In this document: positions 1 through 8,829 of the stretch, one piece after another
Layout of the letters: the number at the start of each line of letters is the position of its first letter
Numbering within the stretch: the first letter of the stretch is position 1
Assembly (NCBI GenBank): GCA_024919175.1
Contig: CP103804.1
Coordinates: 1,488,001 to 1,552,000 of the forward strand
From: Clostridioides difficile
Lineage (GTDB): Bacteria; Bacillota; Clostridia; Peptostreptococcales; Peptostreptococcaceae
Length of the DNA: 64,000 nucleotides
Reading direction: 5' to 3'
The notes under the pieces: model-generated
The model's input: only the letters and a program-made list of their open reading frames with translations
What the model was told of the DNA's origin: nothing
The model's database searches: none
Translations under genes and position numbers: made by a program

Positions 1-1704
1 GATATTGGTTGGAGAGAAATAGTATATAATGCTTATTTAGAAATATTGAAAAAACTAGAAATAGACCAACTAAAAGTAGCATCTAAGTTAGAAGTAGTAA
101 AAGATAATGTATATAGTGAAGATGACCTTGATATTCAAGCCATTATGAAAGATTTGATGTATAAGAATAGAGTACGTCATTTAATTAATTCAATACCAAT
201 AGGGATGATAATTTTAAATCAAGATAAAACTATAGAACTATATAATGACTATGCAAGAAGATTACTTAATATAAAAGAAAGTAATTTAGGTAAAAATTTA
301 AGTGAAAGTAAATCATTACTAAACATATACAACTTGTTTAAATATACCAATCTCAAGAAAAATATATATTATTCAGATAAAACTTTAAACAAAGAGTTTA
401 TAGTAAGTAAAAACAATATAGATTTTATGGGTAAGAATTATCAAGAGTCTATATTTATAGACGAAGTATTTGATGCATACAAAGGTAATACTGGAAAGAT
501 AAATAAATCTTATTTAGCTAAGTATACATTCAATGATATAGTAGGAAACTCTCAAAAGAATAAAGAAGTTATAGAATATGCTAAAAAATACTCTAAAACA
601 GATTCAACAGTTTTAATATTGGGTCAAACTGGAACAGGAAAAGAGCTATATGCTCATTCTATTCATAATTATTCAAATAAAAGTAATAGACCTTTTATTT
701 CAATAAATTGTGCAGCTATACCAGATGAATTGCTTGAGAGTGAATTGTTTGGGTACGAAAGTGGAAGTTTTACAGGTGCTAGGTCTCAAGGTAAAAAAGG
801 TCTATTTGAAATAGCTAATGGTGGAACTATATTTTTAGACGAAATAGGAGATACAAGTCAGCTATTTCAAGTAAAACTTTTAAGAGTATTACAAGAGAAG
901 GAAATAGTTAAGATTGGTGGGTATGAAAAAATTAGATTAGATATAAGGGTAATTGCTGCTACCAATAAGACTATAGATGAACTTAGAAATTCTAGGAACT
1001 TTAGAAAAGATTTGTTTTACAGGCTTAGTACCTGTATATTGAGTATACCTACACTTGAAGAACGTAAAGAAGATATATCAGTGTTGTGCAATTATTTTCT
1101 AGAGAACATGGGATATCAATATAAAAAGTTAGATAGTAAATTGAAGAAGTTTTTGTATGAATATAAATGGGATGGAAATGTACGAGAGTTAAAGAATTGT
1201 ATTGAATATATTGGAAATTTTGGTGGAGAACTGCTCACTATAGATGATTTACCTATGATATACAAGGAATTTTATCAAAGTAAATATATCAAAGATAAAG
1301 AACTTACTTTAAATATACGTGAAAATAATCTAAATATATCTAAAGATAATCATATAAATAATCAAAACAGATTAGATGAGATTAATATGATAAATGATGT
1401 AAATTCTGAAAATACTAGTGAAGATACTAACATTGTACAAGAAGATACTGAAATATATTTTGAAAATTTAACTCATCAAGATAATATTGTAGCCTGTGAG
1501 ATTATGAGAATTTTGTATAAAGAAAAGTGTGGTAGAAGAAATATAGTAAAAAAATTAGAATTAAATAATATAAATTCAAGTGAACATAATGTTAGGGTAA
1601 TTATGAATTTTTTAGAGTCAGAGGGATACATAGGAAAAAGTATTGGGAGAAACGGGAGCTATATTGAAGAAAAAGGCAAGAAATGGGTTAATGAAAATTT
1701 ATAA
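1..1704 (+). CDS. sigma-54-dependent enhancer-binding regulator, 5' end outside the window
   Basis: The frame is open back to base 1, so the gene starts upstream; the TTG at 46 is not a convincing start. A PAS-like segment (IGMIILNQDKTIELYN) spans about 190-480. An AAA+ sigma-54 activator domain follows at about 520-1230, with Walker A (GQTGTGKE), Walker B (GTIFLDEIGD) and the sigma-54 contact loop. That loop reads GSFTGA where most family members have GAFTGA. The last 80 residues are not a Fis helix-turn-helix but look like a winged helix that ends in a basic Gly-rich hairpin (GRNGSYI). By family knowledge it is a signal-responsive AAA+ ATPase that opens sigma-54 polymerase complexes. The -24/-12 promoter only 125 bases downstream suggests it drives the amidohydrolase-MFS pair. 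The ligand is unknown. Confidence 0.9.
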   Translation, partial: DIGWREIVYNAYLEILKKLEIDQLKVASKLEVVKDNVYSEDDLDIQAIMKDLMYKNRVRHLINSIPIGMIILNQDKTIELYNDYARRLLNIKESNLGKNLSESKSLLNIYNLFKYTNLKKNIYYSDKTLNKEFIVSKNNIDFMGKNYQESIFIDEVFDAYKGNTGKINKSYLAKYTFNDIVGNSQKNKEVIEYAKKYSKTDSTVLILGQTGTGKELYAHSIHNYSNKSNRPFISINCAAIPDELLESELFGYESGSFTGARSQGKKGLFEIANGGTIFLDEIGDTSQLFQVKLLRVLQEKEIVKIGGYEKIRLDIRVIAATNKTIDELRNSRNFRKDLFYRLSTCILSIPTLEERKEDISVLCNYFLENMGYQYKKLDSKLKKFLYEYKWDGNVRELKNCIEYIGNFGGELLTIDDLPMIYKEFYQSKYIKDKELTLNIRENNLNISKDNHINNQNRLDEINMINDVNSENTSEDTNIVQEDTEIYFENLTHQDNIVACEIMRILYKEKCGRRNIVKKLELNNINSSEHNVRVIMNFLESEGYIGKSIGRNGSYIEEKGKKWVNENL

Positions 1705-1709
1705 ATAGA

Positions 1710-1753
1710 AAATAAATGGGATATCAATTTACTGATATCCCATTTATTTTTTT
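1710..1753 (+). terminator. intrinsic terminator of the regulator gene
   Basis: A perfect 17-bp inverted repeat (1710-1726 and 1733-1749) with a 6-base loop is followed by a T run. It lies 6 bases after the stop codon and separates the regulator transcript from the sigma-54 promoter downstream. Confidence 0.9.
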
Positions 1754-1803
1754 GTTGTACAGACAATTAAAATTTAGAATTGTAGTGTTTACAATGTCTA
1801 CAA
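1753..1803 (+). promoter_or_regulatory. candidate upstream activator sites for the enhancer-binding protein
   Basis: TTGTA-type half-sites cluster here. TTGTA-N5-TACAA lies at 1780-1794, TTGTAG and CTACAA bracket 1780-1803, and TTGTACAGACAA lies at 1755-1766. They sit about 55-105 bases before the predicted start of the sigma-54 transcript, where activator sites are usually found. That the adjacent regulator binds them is inference. Confidence 0.45.
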
Positions 1804-1829
1804 AGTTTATTGAAATAAAATTCATGCAC

Positions 1830-1846
1830 TTGGCATAATCGTTGCT
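1830..1846 (+). promoter_or_regulatory. sigma-54 (-24/-12) promoter
   Basis: TTGGCATAATCGTTGCT matches the consensus TTGGCAC-N5-TTGCW at all but one position. The GG (1832-1833) and GC (1844-1845) have the required 12-base register. The transcript should start near 1857, leaving a leader of about 40 bases before the amidohydrolase start. Confidence 0.88.
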
Positions 1847-1896
1847 TATATAGTAAGTCACAAATAAAAGTTAACTATGACAAGGAGATGTTATAT

Positions 1897-3270
1897 ATGA
1901 AAAATGATTTAATTAATTGTATTGATAAAAATAAAAAAGATTTAGTAGACATGGCGAGAGGAATCTGGGAAAAGCCAGAGACTTCATATGAAGAGTATTT
2001 TGCAAGCGGTGTACAAAAGAAATATCTAGAAGAAAATGGATTTAAAGTGAACACTGTTCAGGGAATTGACACTGCATTTGTAGCAGAGTTTGGAGAAGGT
2101 AATCCTGTAATAGGAATACTAGGAGAGTATGATGCTTTACCAGGACTATCTCAGAAAGTATCTTTAACTAAAGAAGCTATATACGAGTCTGCTCCAGGTC
2201 ATGGATGTGGACACAATTTACTAGGAGTAGGGGGAGTAGGTGCGGTAGTAGCATTAAAAGAAGTTATGGAAAATAATAATATCAAAGGTACAATAAAATA
2301 TTTTGGATGTCCAGCAGAAGAAAAAGGTGTAGGTAAGTGCAATATGTATAAGAAAGGATGTTTTAGAGATATTGATTGTGCATTTAGTTGGCATCCATTT
2401 GATGTAAATAGTCCTTGGAGACCAACTAGTTTATCAAACTTCTCAATGAAATTTAGATTTAAAGGAATAACTTCTCATGCAGCTCAATCTCCACACACTG
2501 GTAGAAGTGCTCTTGATGCTGTTGAACTTATGAATGTAGGAGCCAATTATCTAAGAGAACATATATTGGACTCTATACGCATGCACTATGTCATAACTAA
2601 TGGGGGCGAAAGACCAAATATAGTTCCTGGCTTTTCGGAAAGTTGGTATTTTTTAAGGGGTAAAAAGGCATCAGATGTAAAGAGTACACTTGATAGATTA
2701 GTCAAAGTAGCAAAAGGAGCAGCTATGATGACAGAAACAGATATGGAATATGAAGTTATAGATGCGTTGTACGATTATTTGCCTAATCAAAGTTTGACAG
2801 ATGTTGTATCTGAGAATATGAGATTAGTAGGTGCTCCTGATTTCAAAACAGAAGACATAGATTTTGCTCATAAATTAGCAGATACAATTACAAAAGAAGA
2901 AAGACGAAATGTAGCAATCTCATTTCAAGGAAATCCTAATATAATAGAGAAGTATTTGCATGATGATATTGTCGATTTTGAAGATTACAAATATAAAAAT
3001 GTGTCGGGTTCAACTGATGTAGGAGATATAAGTTATATGGTTCCAACTGCACAATTTGCTATGGCAGCATGGCCTATTGGTACAGCAGCTCATACTTGGC
3101 AGGCTTGTTCAGCATCTGGTTCTAATATAGGTTTTGAGGCGATGTTGAGTGCTGCAAAGGTTATTGCTTGTTCTGTGTATGATATTCTGACTGACAAAGA
3201 AAAACTTAAAAAGTCAAAAGAAGAGTTTACAAAAGCTTTAGATGGGTTCAATTACAAACCATTAGTATAA
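1897..3270 (+). CDS. M20-family amidohydrolase, AbgB-like
   Basis: A 457-residue zinc-dependent M20 peptidase/amidohydrolase most like AbgB, the B subunit of p-aminobenzoyl-glutamate hydrolase. Visible marks are GHGCGHNL near residue 100, a Cys-PAEEKG segment near 145, and the C-terminal AHTWQACSASGSNIG signature typical of AbgB. The dimerisation lid lies roughly at residues 180-290. I chose the ATG at 1897 because AAGGAG (1882-1887) is 9 bases away; the upstream ATG at 1888 would have no spacing. No AbgA partner is present, so the substrate may be another N-acyl or aminoacyl amide. It is first in a sigma-54-driven pair with the MFS carrier, which suggests import followed by hydrolysis of one compound. 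Confidence 0.85.
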   Translation: MKNDLINCIDKNKKDLVDMARGIWEKPETSYEEYFASGVQKKYLEENGFKVNTVQGIDTAFVAEFGEGNPVIGILGEYDALPGLSQKVSLTKEAIYESAPGHGCGHNLLGVGGVGAVVALKEVMENNNIKGTIKYFGCPAEEKGVGKCNMYKKGCFRDIDCAFSWHPFDVNSPWRPTSLSNFSMKFRFKGITSHAAQSPHTGRSALDAVELMNVGANYLREHILDSIRMHYVITNGGERPNIVPGFSESWYFLRGKKASDVKSTLDRLVKVAKGAAMMTETDMEYEVIDALYDYLPNQSLTDVVSENMRLVGAPDFKTEDIDFAHKLADTITKEERRNVAISFQGNPNIIEKYLHDDIVDFEDYKYKNVSGSTDVGDISYMVPTAQFAMAAWPIGTAAHTWQACSASGSNIGFEAMLSAAKVIACSVYDILTDKEKLKKSKEEFTKALDGFNYKPLV

Positions 3271-3344
3271 TATTTATTTTAAGAAGAAAAGTATGATTTA
3301 AATAATAAATTGATTTTAAATTTATTAAAATTGGGGGTAAAAAG

Positions 3345-4607
3345 ATGGAATCAAGCAATGTATCTAAATCGGGAAAAGGATTTTTTAAAGGGTGGTTAGT
3401 TGTATTTGCTGGCTTAATATTGATGATATCTGTTTATGGAATAGTAAACAATTGTGCAAGTTTATTTATAAAACCTGTAACAGAAGACCTAGGTTTTTCT
3501 AGGTCTGAGTTTTCACTTTATTATACAGTAATTGCTTTGTCTACCATGGTAATAGCACTTTTTATGGGGAAATTAGCCAAAAAATTTAAAATAAAAAGTA
3601 TAATGCTTGTAGGATGTGTATTAGCAGGAATTGGTTATATAGGATATTCATATGCAAATAGTATATATGTTTTTTATTTGATGAGTATATTTTCAGGATT
3701 GGGCCTAGGTATGACAACTTTAACTCCTTTATCAATAATAATAAGTAATTGGTTTGTAGAAAAAAGAGGTCTAGCATTAGGTCTAACTTTTATGGGAAGT
3801 GGAGTAGGAGGTATGATATTCAATCCTGTAGCTAATTATATAATCTTAAATTATGGTTGGAGACAATCATATCTAGTATTAGGGATAATAATATTAGTAA
3901 CTACTATACCAATAGTTTTGATATTTATGTCTGAAAAACCAAGTGATAAAGGTTTATTGCCATATGGATATGAGAATTCTTCTAAAAGTGTTTTGGATAC
4001 TTCTGCAAAAGGAGTTATGCTTGGAGAAGCTGTAAAAACTAAAATATTTTGGATTATGGTTGTAGGGTTAATCTTGATTACAATAATAGCTATGGGGGTA
4101 CAAATGCATATTGCATCTTATTTAACTGATATAGGGTATTCTCCAACTTTTGCAGCTAGTGTTATTTCTATAAATATGGGAGTAGTTATATTAGGTAAAA
4201 TACTTCTGGGTTATATATTTGATAAAATTGGATGTGAGAAAGGTGTTATATTTGTTGGGTTGCAGGTATTTTTAGGTGTATTGGCTCTATTATTTGCTAG
4301 TAAGTATCCAGCTATAATAGTATTTATTATATGTTGGGGAATTGGAAACTGCATGGGAACTATTGTACCTGCTCTTATCACATCAGAAATATTTGGCAAA
4401 AAGGATTATTCAACAATAGTTGGTGTAGTAAACGCAGTAGTTTTATTGGGAGCAGCTTTAGGTTCAGCTGTTACAGGAAAACTATATGATATATCTGGTG
4501 GATATACACTAGCATGGATGACATATTTGGTACTGACTGTAATTATGGTTGGTCTGATATTAATAAGTTTAGTTTTAGGAAAAAATAAAAATATAAAAGA
4601 GAGTTAA
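3345..4607 (+). CDS. MFS transporter, oxalate/formate antiporter-like
   Basis: A 420-residue carrier of the major facilitator superfamily with 12 predicted hydrophobic segments. The N-terminal GWLVVFAGLILM start and the GFSRSEFSLYYT loop resemble the oxalate/formate antiporter (OFA) and monocarboxylate-type groups. RBS GGGGGT lies 5-10 bases before the ATG. The gene follows the amidohydrolase by 74 bases with no terminator between them, so it is probably on the same sigma-54 transcript and moves either the amide substrate in or a carboxylate product. The exact substrate cannot be read from the sequence. Confidence 0.85.
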   Translation: MESSNVSKSGKGFFKGWLVVFAGLILMISVYGIVNNCASLFIKPVTEDLGFSRSEFSLYYTVIALSTMVIALFMGKLAKKFKIKSIMLVGCVLAGIGYIGYSYANSIYVFYLMSIFSGLGLGMTTLTPLSIIISNWFVEKRGLALGLTFMGSGVGGMIFNPVANYIILNYGWRQSYLVLGIIILVTTIPIVLIFMSEKPSDKGLLPYGYENSSKSVLDTSAKGVMLGEAVKTKIFWIMVVGLILITIIAMGVQMHIASYLTDIGYSPTFAASVISINMGVVILGKILLGYIFDKIGCEKGVIFVGLQVFLGVLALLFASKYPAIIVFIICWGIGNCMGTIVPALITSEIFGKKDYSTIVGVVNAVVLLGAALGSAVTGKLYDISGGYTLAWMTYLVLTVIMVGLILISLVLGKNKNIKES

Positions 4608-4630
4608 ATGATGCTAATTGAATAAATAAA

Positions 4631-4690
4631 AAATATCAATGTAATTTTTAATAAAATAAATTTATTTATATAAAAATTACATTGATATTT
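4631..4690. terminator. bidirectional terminator
   Basis: A perfect 20-bp inverted repeat (4631-4650 and 4671-4690) with a 20-base AT loop, flanked by A-rich and T-rich sequence. It lies between the convergent MFS and lipoprotein genes and can serve both. Confidence 0.85.
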
Positions 4691-4711
4691 AATAAACATC
4701 AATAAAGATAT

Positions 4712-5182
4712 TTATTTTTTTATGATGCTCAGTATTTTGTCTTCTATTTGAGATGCATTTTCAGCGGAAATCAAATAAACATATTTACCTGCTTTTTCAA
4801 CGATAGTATTGTTTGCTATTTCAGAATTGCTTTTTTCTCCATGTCCTTCTCCAAAAGGTGCTTGAATCATGTCTCTTTTATAATTTTCTAGAGTTTTATA
4901 GATTTTATTTACATCATCAGTTTTTATGACAATGATATCTTCTAGATATAATTTTTCAGAAGAATTGATTACAAAACCTTGAGTAATGTCTTCCTCCACA
5001 TCATTAAAGTAATTAAATTCTTTTGCATCAAAAATTTTTGATTCTTTTATAAGCAAATCTGAAGATTTTAATGCTTTTTCAATTTTTGATGTAGAAACGT
5101 TTTTATAATCGCTACTTGAAGAACAACTAACCATTCCAAAGGATAAGATTATTGAAAAAAACAACATTAAAATTTTTTTCAT
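4712..5182 (-). CDS. lipoprotein, DUF4358-like
   Basis: A 156-residue secreted lipoprotein. An N-terminal signal (MKKI then a hydrophobic run) ends in a lipobox GMVSC near residue 20, followed by a Ser-rich linker. The body resembles DUF4358 proteins of Clostridia, which have a short alpha/beta domain in which a residue pair is repeatedly measured out by YKTLENYK-like helices. The function of that family is not known. RBS GAGG lies just upstream on the minus strand. It is monocistronic and convergent with the MFS gene. The lipoprotein call is firm; the DUF4358 assignment is from memory and moderate. Confidence 0.75.
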   Translation of the reverse strand: MKKILMLFFSIILSFGMVSCSSSSDYKNVSTSKIEKALKSSDLLIKESKIFDAKEFNYFNDVEEDITQGFVINSSEKLYLEDIIVIKTDDVNKIYKTLENYKRDMIQAPFGEGHGEKSNSEIANNTIVEKAGKYVYLISAENASQIEDKILSIIKK

Positions 5183-5320
5183 GAGAAACCTCCAAGTTTT
5201 TTTAACTCTATCTTAATTTAGTTTACTACATAATTATATAAAAATAAATGTATTTAATGTTACAGTTTTGATTAATAATGTAAGAATTTGATAATAATAC
5301 CTATTAAGAGGTGATTAGAA

Positions 5321-5965
5321 ATGAGAGTACCAAAACATGTAGGAATTATCCCAGATGGAAACAGAAGATGGGCAAGTCAAAATGGAATGACAAAGGATAG
5401 AGGATATGAGAGTGGAATAGATCCTGGACTAGAATCTTATAGATTATGTAGAGATTTAGGTTGTGAAGAAGTAACTTTTTATGGATTTACAACTGATAAT
5501 ACAAGACGTCCATCAGTTCAGACAAAAGCGTTTACAAAAGCATGTATTGATGCAGCAAATATATTGATAGAAGAAGGTGCAGCTTTACTAGTTGTTGGGA
5601 ACACAAAATCTCCAATGTTCCCAGAAGAATTATTACCATATACAAATCGAATTCAAGCTAAAGATGGACAGATAAGAGCAAACTTACTGGTAAATTATGG
5701 ATGGTATTGGGATTTGAATAATATATCAGGAGTAGAAAATATAAACAAGAATAACATACAAGATTACATACAGTCATTTGATGTGTCAAGACTGGACTTG
5801 ATAATTAGATGGGGTGGAAGACGCAGATTAAGCGGTTTTCTACCTGTGCAATCAATTTATGCAGACTTTTATGTTATAGATAATTATTGGCCAGATTTTA
5901 AAGGTAATGATATAAAAGATGCCTTTAGTTGGTATGATACACAAGATGTTACTTTAGGCGGATAA
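5321..5965 (+). CDS. divergent cis-prenyltransferase (UppS-like) homologue
   Basis: A 214-residue member of the undecaprenyl diphosphate synthase family, shorter than the usual 230-260. The catalytic start motif appears as HVGIIPDGNRRWA, where the family norm is HVAIIMDGNGRWA. The allylic-site FSTENWKRP block appears as GFTTDNTRRPS. The C-terminal RTSGEQRLSNF block is changed to RWGGRRRLSGF, while YADFYVID-WPDF is kept. The catalytic Asp and the following Asn-Arg remain, so activity is possible but a different substrate or chain length is likely. RBS AGAGGTG precedes the ATG. It sits before a cell wall amidase gene, which fits envelope work. It is probably not the housekeeping uppS. Confidence 0.8.
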   Translation: MRVPKHVGIIPDGNRRWASQNGMTKDRGYESGIDPGLESYRLCRDLGCEEVTFYGFTTDNTRRPSVQTKAFTKACIDAANILIEEGAALLVVGNTKSPMFPEELLPYTNRIQAKDGQIRANLLVNYGWYWDLNNISGVENINKNNIQDYIQSFDVSRLDLIIRWGGRRRLSGFLPVQSIYADFYVIDNYWPDFKGNDIKDAFSWYDTQDVTLGG

Positions 5966-6088
5966 TTAAGAAATTTCAGTTTTTAGATTGTAGAGTATTT
6001 TAAATTATTGAAAAAAAAACTTCTTGGTGGTAAAATAACACTAATAATATGAAAAAATGTAAAAATCTATACCAAGAAGGGTGAAGAA

Positions 6089-6913
6089 ATGTCGAAAAGC
6101 AATAATAACAATAATTCAAGAAACAAATCTAAAAATACCAGCCATCTGAACAGAAAAAAAAGAAAAATAAATAAAAAAAAGTTAGTACTACTGATTTGCT
6201 TTACAGTGTTATTTTTATTTGTTGCATTTAAGGCTACTCAAGGTGTAGTAGCTTTGGTCAAAGGGATGGATAAAGATAGTAAAACAAATCAACAACAAAA
6301 AGTTGACTCAGAACAATTTGACCTTGGTGATGAAAACGAAAATAAAAACAAAAAATATACTGTATTTATAGACCCAGGTCATGGAGGAAATGATAAAGGG
6401 ACACAAAGTAAAACGAGCAACAGATATGAGAAAGACCTTACTTTACAAATTTCAAAGAAATTAGCCAATAAATTAGCTAAACAAAAGGATATTCAAGTAG
6501 TTGTATCCAGAACTGATGATACATATGTATCATTAATGGATAGGGTAAACTTGGCAAAAAATAGCTCTGCCGATGTACTTGTTTCCATACATTTAAATGC
6601 AGAAAAAAATGGGAATACAGCAACAGGCATTGAAACATGGTATAGAAATAAAGCTACAGATGGGTCAAAAGAACTTGCACAAGCAGTTCAAAGTACAATA
6701 GCATCTTATGTTAAAGTAAGGGATAGAGGAATAATTGAAAATAATTTTGAAGTACTTAGGGAATCAAATATGCCTGCTATATTGGTAGAGTGTGGTTTTT
6801 TAACGACACCCTCAGAAGAGCAAAAAATAATAAATGAGAAATATCAAGAGCAACTTACAGAGGGAATTGTTCAAGGTATACTTTCATATTTGGATTCTAA
6901 AGGAAATAAGTAA
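6089..6913 (+). CDS. N-acetylmuramoyl-L-alanine amidase (Amidase_3)
   Basis: A 274-residue cell wall hydrolase. It has a basic N-terminus (residues 1-32), one membrane anchor or uncleaved signal (about 33-52), a polar linker, and an Amidase_3 domain from about residue 90. Zinc-site motifs are visible: IDPGHGGNDKGT with the first His, SIHLNAEKNG with a second His, and VECGFLTTPSEEQ with the catalytic Glu. By family knowledge it cuts the bond between muramic acid and L-alanine in peptidoglycan outside the membrane, as CwlD and AmiC do. It has no cell-wall-binding repeats. It stands 123 bases after the prenyltransferase homologue. Confidence 0.9.
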   Translation: MSKSNNNNNSRNKSKNTSHLNRKKRKINKKKLVLLICFTVLFLFVAFKATQGVVALVKGMDKDSKTNQQQKVDSEQFDLGDENENKNKKYTVFIDPGHGGNDKGTQSKTSNRYEKDLTLQISKKLANKLAKQKDIQVVVSRTDDTYVSLMDRVNLAKNSSADVLVSIHLNAEKNGNTATGIETWYRNKATDGSKELAQAVQSTIASYVKVRDRGIIENNFEVLRESNMPAILVECGFLTTPSEEQKIINEKYQEQLTEGIVQGILSYLDSKGNK

Positions 6914-7278
6914 ATAATATAATTATAATAATAAAATTATTATAATTTAATTATTATATTATTATAAAAATTAAAATGTAAATGTGAGAATTATATTAAA
7001 AGTATTGATTTATACTAAGAAAAGTGTGACTTTATACTAAAAATACTATTTAGATTTAAAAACTATGAAATTACAGACTATTTCATGTATGTCGGGTTTC
7101 ATGGTTTTTTTTGTCTAAATTAATTGATATTTGTAAAATATAGAAAAATAAAATCGTAAGAATAGACTTATTTATATGTAATTTTAAGTTACATTGATTT
7201 ACTAGCAATTGTGATTTATAATTAATATAGAAAAAGTTTGCTCGTAAAATAATTTAAAAATAATATAGGGGAATTTAT
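6914..7278. other. intergenic region with AT hairpin
   Basis: This 365-base gap holds a perfect 12-bp AT hairpin with an AAA loop (6921-6947) right after the amidase stop, then a terminator at 7061-7112, and a further 160 AT-rich bases before the next gene. I see no open frame with a ribosome site. Confidence 0.6.
7061..7112 (+). terminator. intrinsic terminator
   Basis: AACTATGAAA (7061-7070) pairs with TTTCATGGTT (7097-7106) with one G-T wobble. The loop is 26 bases and a run of eight T follows. It ends the amidase transcript about 150 bases after the stop. Confidence 0.75.
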
Positions 7279-8829
7279 ATGAATAAAAAAAGTATAATGA
7301 AAATTTGTTGGCTAAATAAAATAGTTTTTATTATAATTGGAGTTTTGGGAATCGTTTTACTTACAAAACATATTGGAATAGATATTAAGAGTCAAATTTT
7401 ACTTTTGTTAATATTGTTTGCTATAAGTATGTTTATTTCATATCTTAGAGTTAGGATATACGAAGATGAAATTAATTTAGATATCACAAATAATACAGAT
7501 AAATTCATAACTCTTACTAAGAATGAAAAATTATTAGAACATATCCAAAGTTATATATTTTCTAATAAGAGAGAAGATTGCGTGTTAGTATGTTTTGATT
7601 TATGTAGACTTAAACTTATAAATGAGGTATATGGTTATAATTTAGGGGATGAAGTATTAGACAATATCTCAAATAACTTAAAAAATTATTTTGGAAATGA
7701 AGCTATTTATGGAAAGTTAAAAAGCGATGTCTTTGTATTAATAATAAAACTTGAAGATAGAGATGAAAAAATTCCTAATTTGGCAAACCTTATTAAAAAT
7801 AAAATTGTGACATTAAGCCAAATAGACAGTTTTAAAATGAATATAAACATTGAAGCTTCTATTGGTATTTATAAATTTAGTAGTGATGAAATTGACATAA
7901 AAAAAGCTATAGATAATGCTGATATGGCAAGAATTAAATCAAAAGGATTGAAGCATATAGAATATGTGGAATTTGATGATGCTATGGAAAAAGAAATAAA
8001 ATCACTTATGAAAATAGAACAAGATTTATTTTTAGCTATTAAAAACAAAGAGTTCATAATTCACTACCAGCCTAAATTTGATTCAAGTACAAATAAAATT
8101 ATAGGTTCAGAAGCATTAATAAGATGGATTCATCCAAGCTTAGGTATGGTTGCTCCAAATAATTTTATACCTATAGCTGAGAAAAGTGGTTTGATAAATA
8201 ATATTGGTAGGTGGGTGATTGAAGAAGTTTTTATTACTATTGATAAATGGATTTCAGAGGGAATAAATGTTTTACCAGTTTCAATAAATTTATCTAGAGT
8301 AGAACTATATAAGAATGATTTAGTAGATTTTTTTAAGTCAATGTTTGATACATATAATGTTCCTAGAAAACTTGTAGAAATAGAAATAACAGAAACAACA
8401 GCTTTAAATGATGTAAAATTTATTAGTGAGAGACTTTATGAAATTAAATCTTTAGGTATGAATATATCATTGGATGACTTTGGCATAGGCAACTCAAATT
8501 TTGTCAACCTTAAGGGGATACCAGTAGATGTTATAAAAATTGATAGGTCACTTATATTAGACATAGTGACTAACTCAAAGACAAAGGTTATGATAAAAGC
8601 CATTGTTAATCTTTCGCATGATTTAAATTTAACTGTTATATGTGAAGGTGTAGAGGATATGGAACAAGTTAAAGTTTTAAATGATATGGGATGTAATTTT
8701 ATACAAGGTTATGTATTTTCCAAACCAATAGATGAATGTAGTTACAAGGAACTTCTTACTGGAAGAAGTAGTATAAGTTTAGAAGAGAGTCTTTTGAAAG
8801 AATATATGGCAGTTGAGGAGGTGGAATAA
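7279..8829 (+). CDS. membrane c-di-GMP phosphodiesterase (degenerate GGDEF plus EAL)
   Basis: A 516-residue protein with two N-terminal membrane helices (about 12-27 and 37-58). A degenerate GGDEF domain follows (about 90-240), in which the signature is KSDVF. The EAL domain runs from about 255 to the end. EAL is intact (SEALIRW near residue 275), as are LDDFGIG, the EGVE glutamate and QGYVFSKP. By family rules the GGDEF half cannot make c-di-GMP and may sense GTP, while the EAL half should hydrolyse c-di-GMP to pGpG. The stop overlaps the start of the next gene by one base, so the two are translationally coupled and probably lead into camA. Confidence 0.9.
   Translation: MNKKSIMKICWLNKIVFIIIGVLGIVLLTKHIGIDIKSQILLLLILFAISMFISYLRVRIYEDEINLDITNNTDKFITLTKNEKLLEHIQSYIFSNKREDCVLVCFDLCRLKLINEVYGYNLGDEVLDNISNNLKNYFGNEAIYGKLKSDVFVLIIKLEDRDEKIPNLANLIKNKIVTLSQIDSFKMNINIEASIGIYKFSSDEIDIKKAIDNADMARIKSKGLKHIEYVEFDDAMEKEIKSLMKIEQDLFLAIKNKEFIIHYQPKFDSSTNKIIGSEALIRWIHPSLGMVAPNNFIPIAEKSGLINNIGRWVIEEVFITIDKWISEGINVLPVSINLSRVELYKNDLVDFFKSMFDTYNVPRKLVEIEITETTALNDVKFISERLYEIKSLGMNISLDDFGIGNSNFVNLKGIPVDVIKIDRSLILDIVTNSKTKVMIKAIVNLSHDLNLTVICEGVEDMEQVKVLNDMGCNFIQGYVFSKPIDECSYKELLTGRSSISLEESLLKEYMAVEEVE

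Noticed and set aside
6914..7060. AT-rich palindromes after the amidase as an attachment site or origin
   Set aside because: No integrase, direct repeats or DnaA-box cluster are nearby; simple AT-rich hairpins are frequent in this genome.
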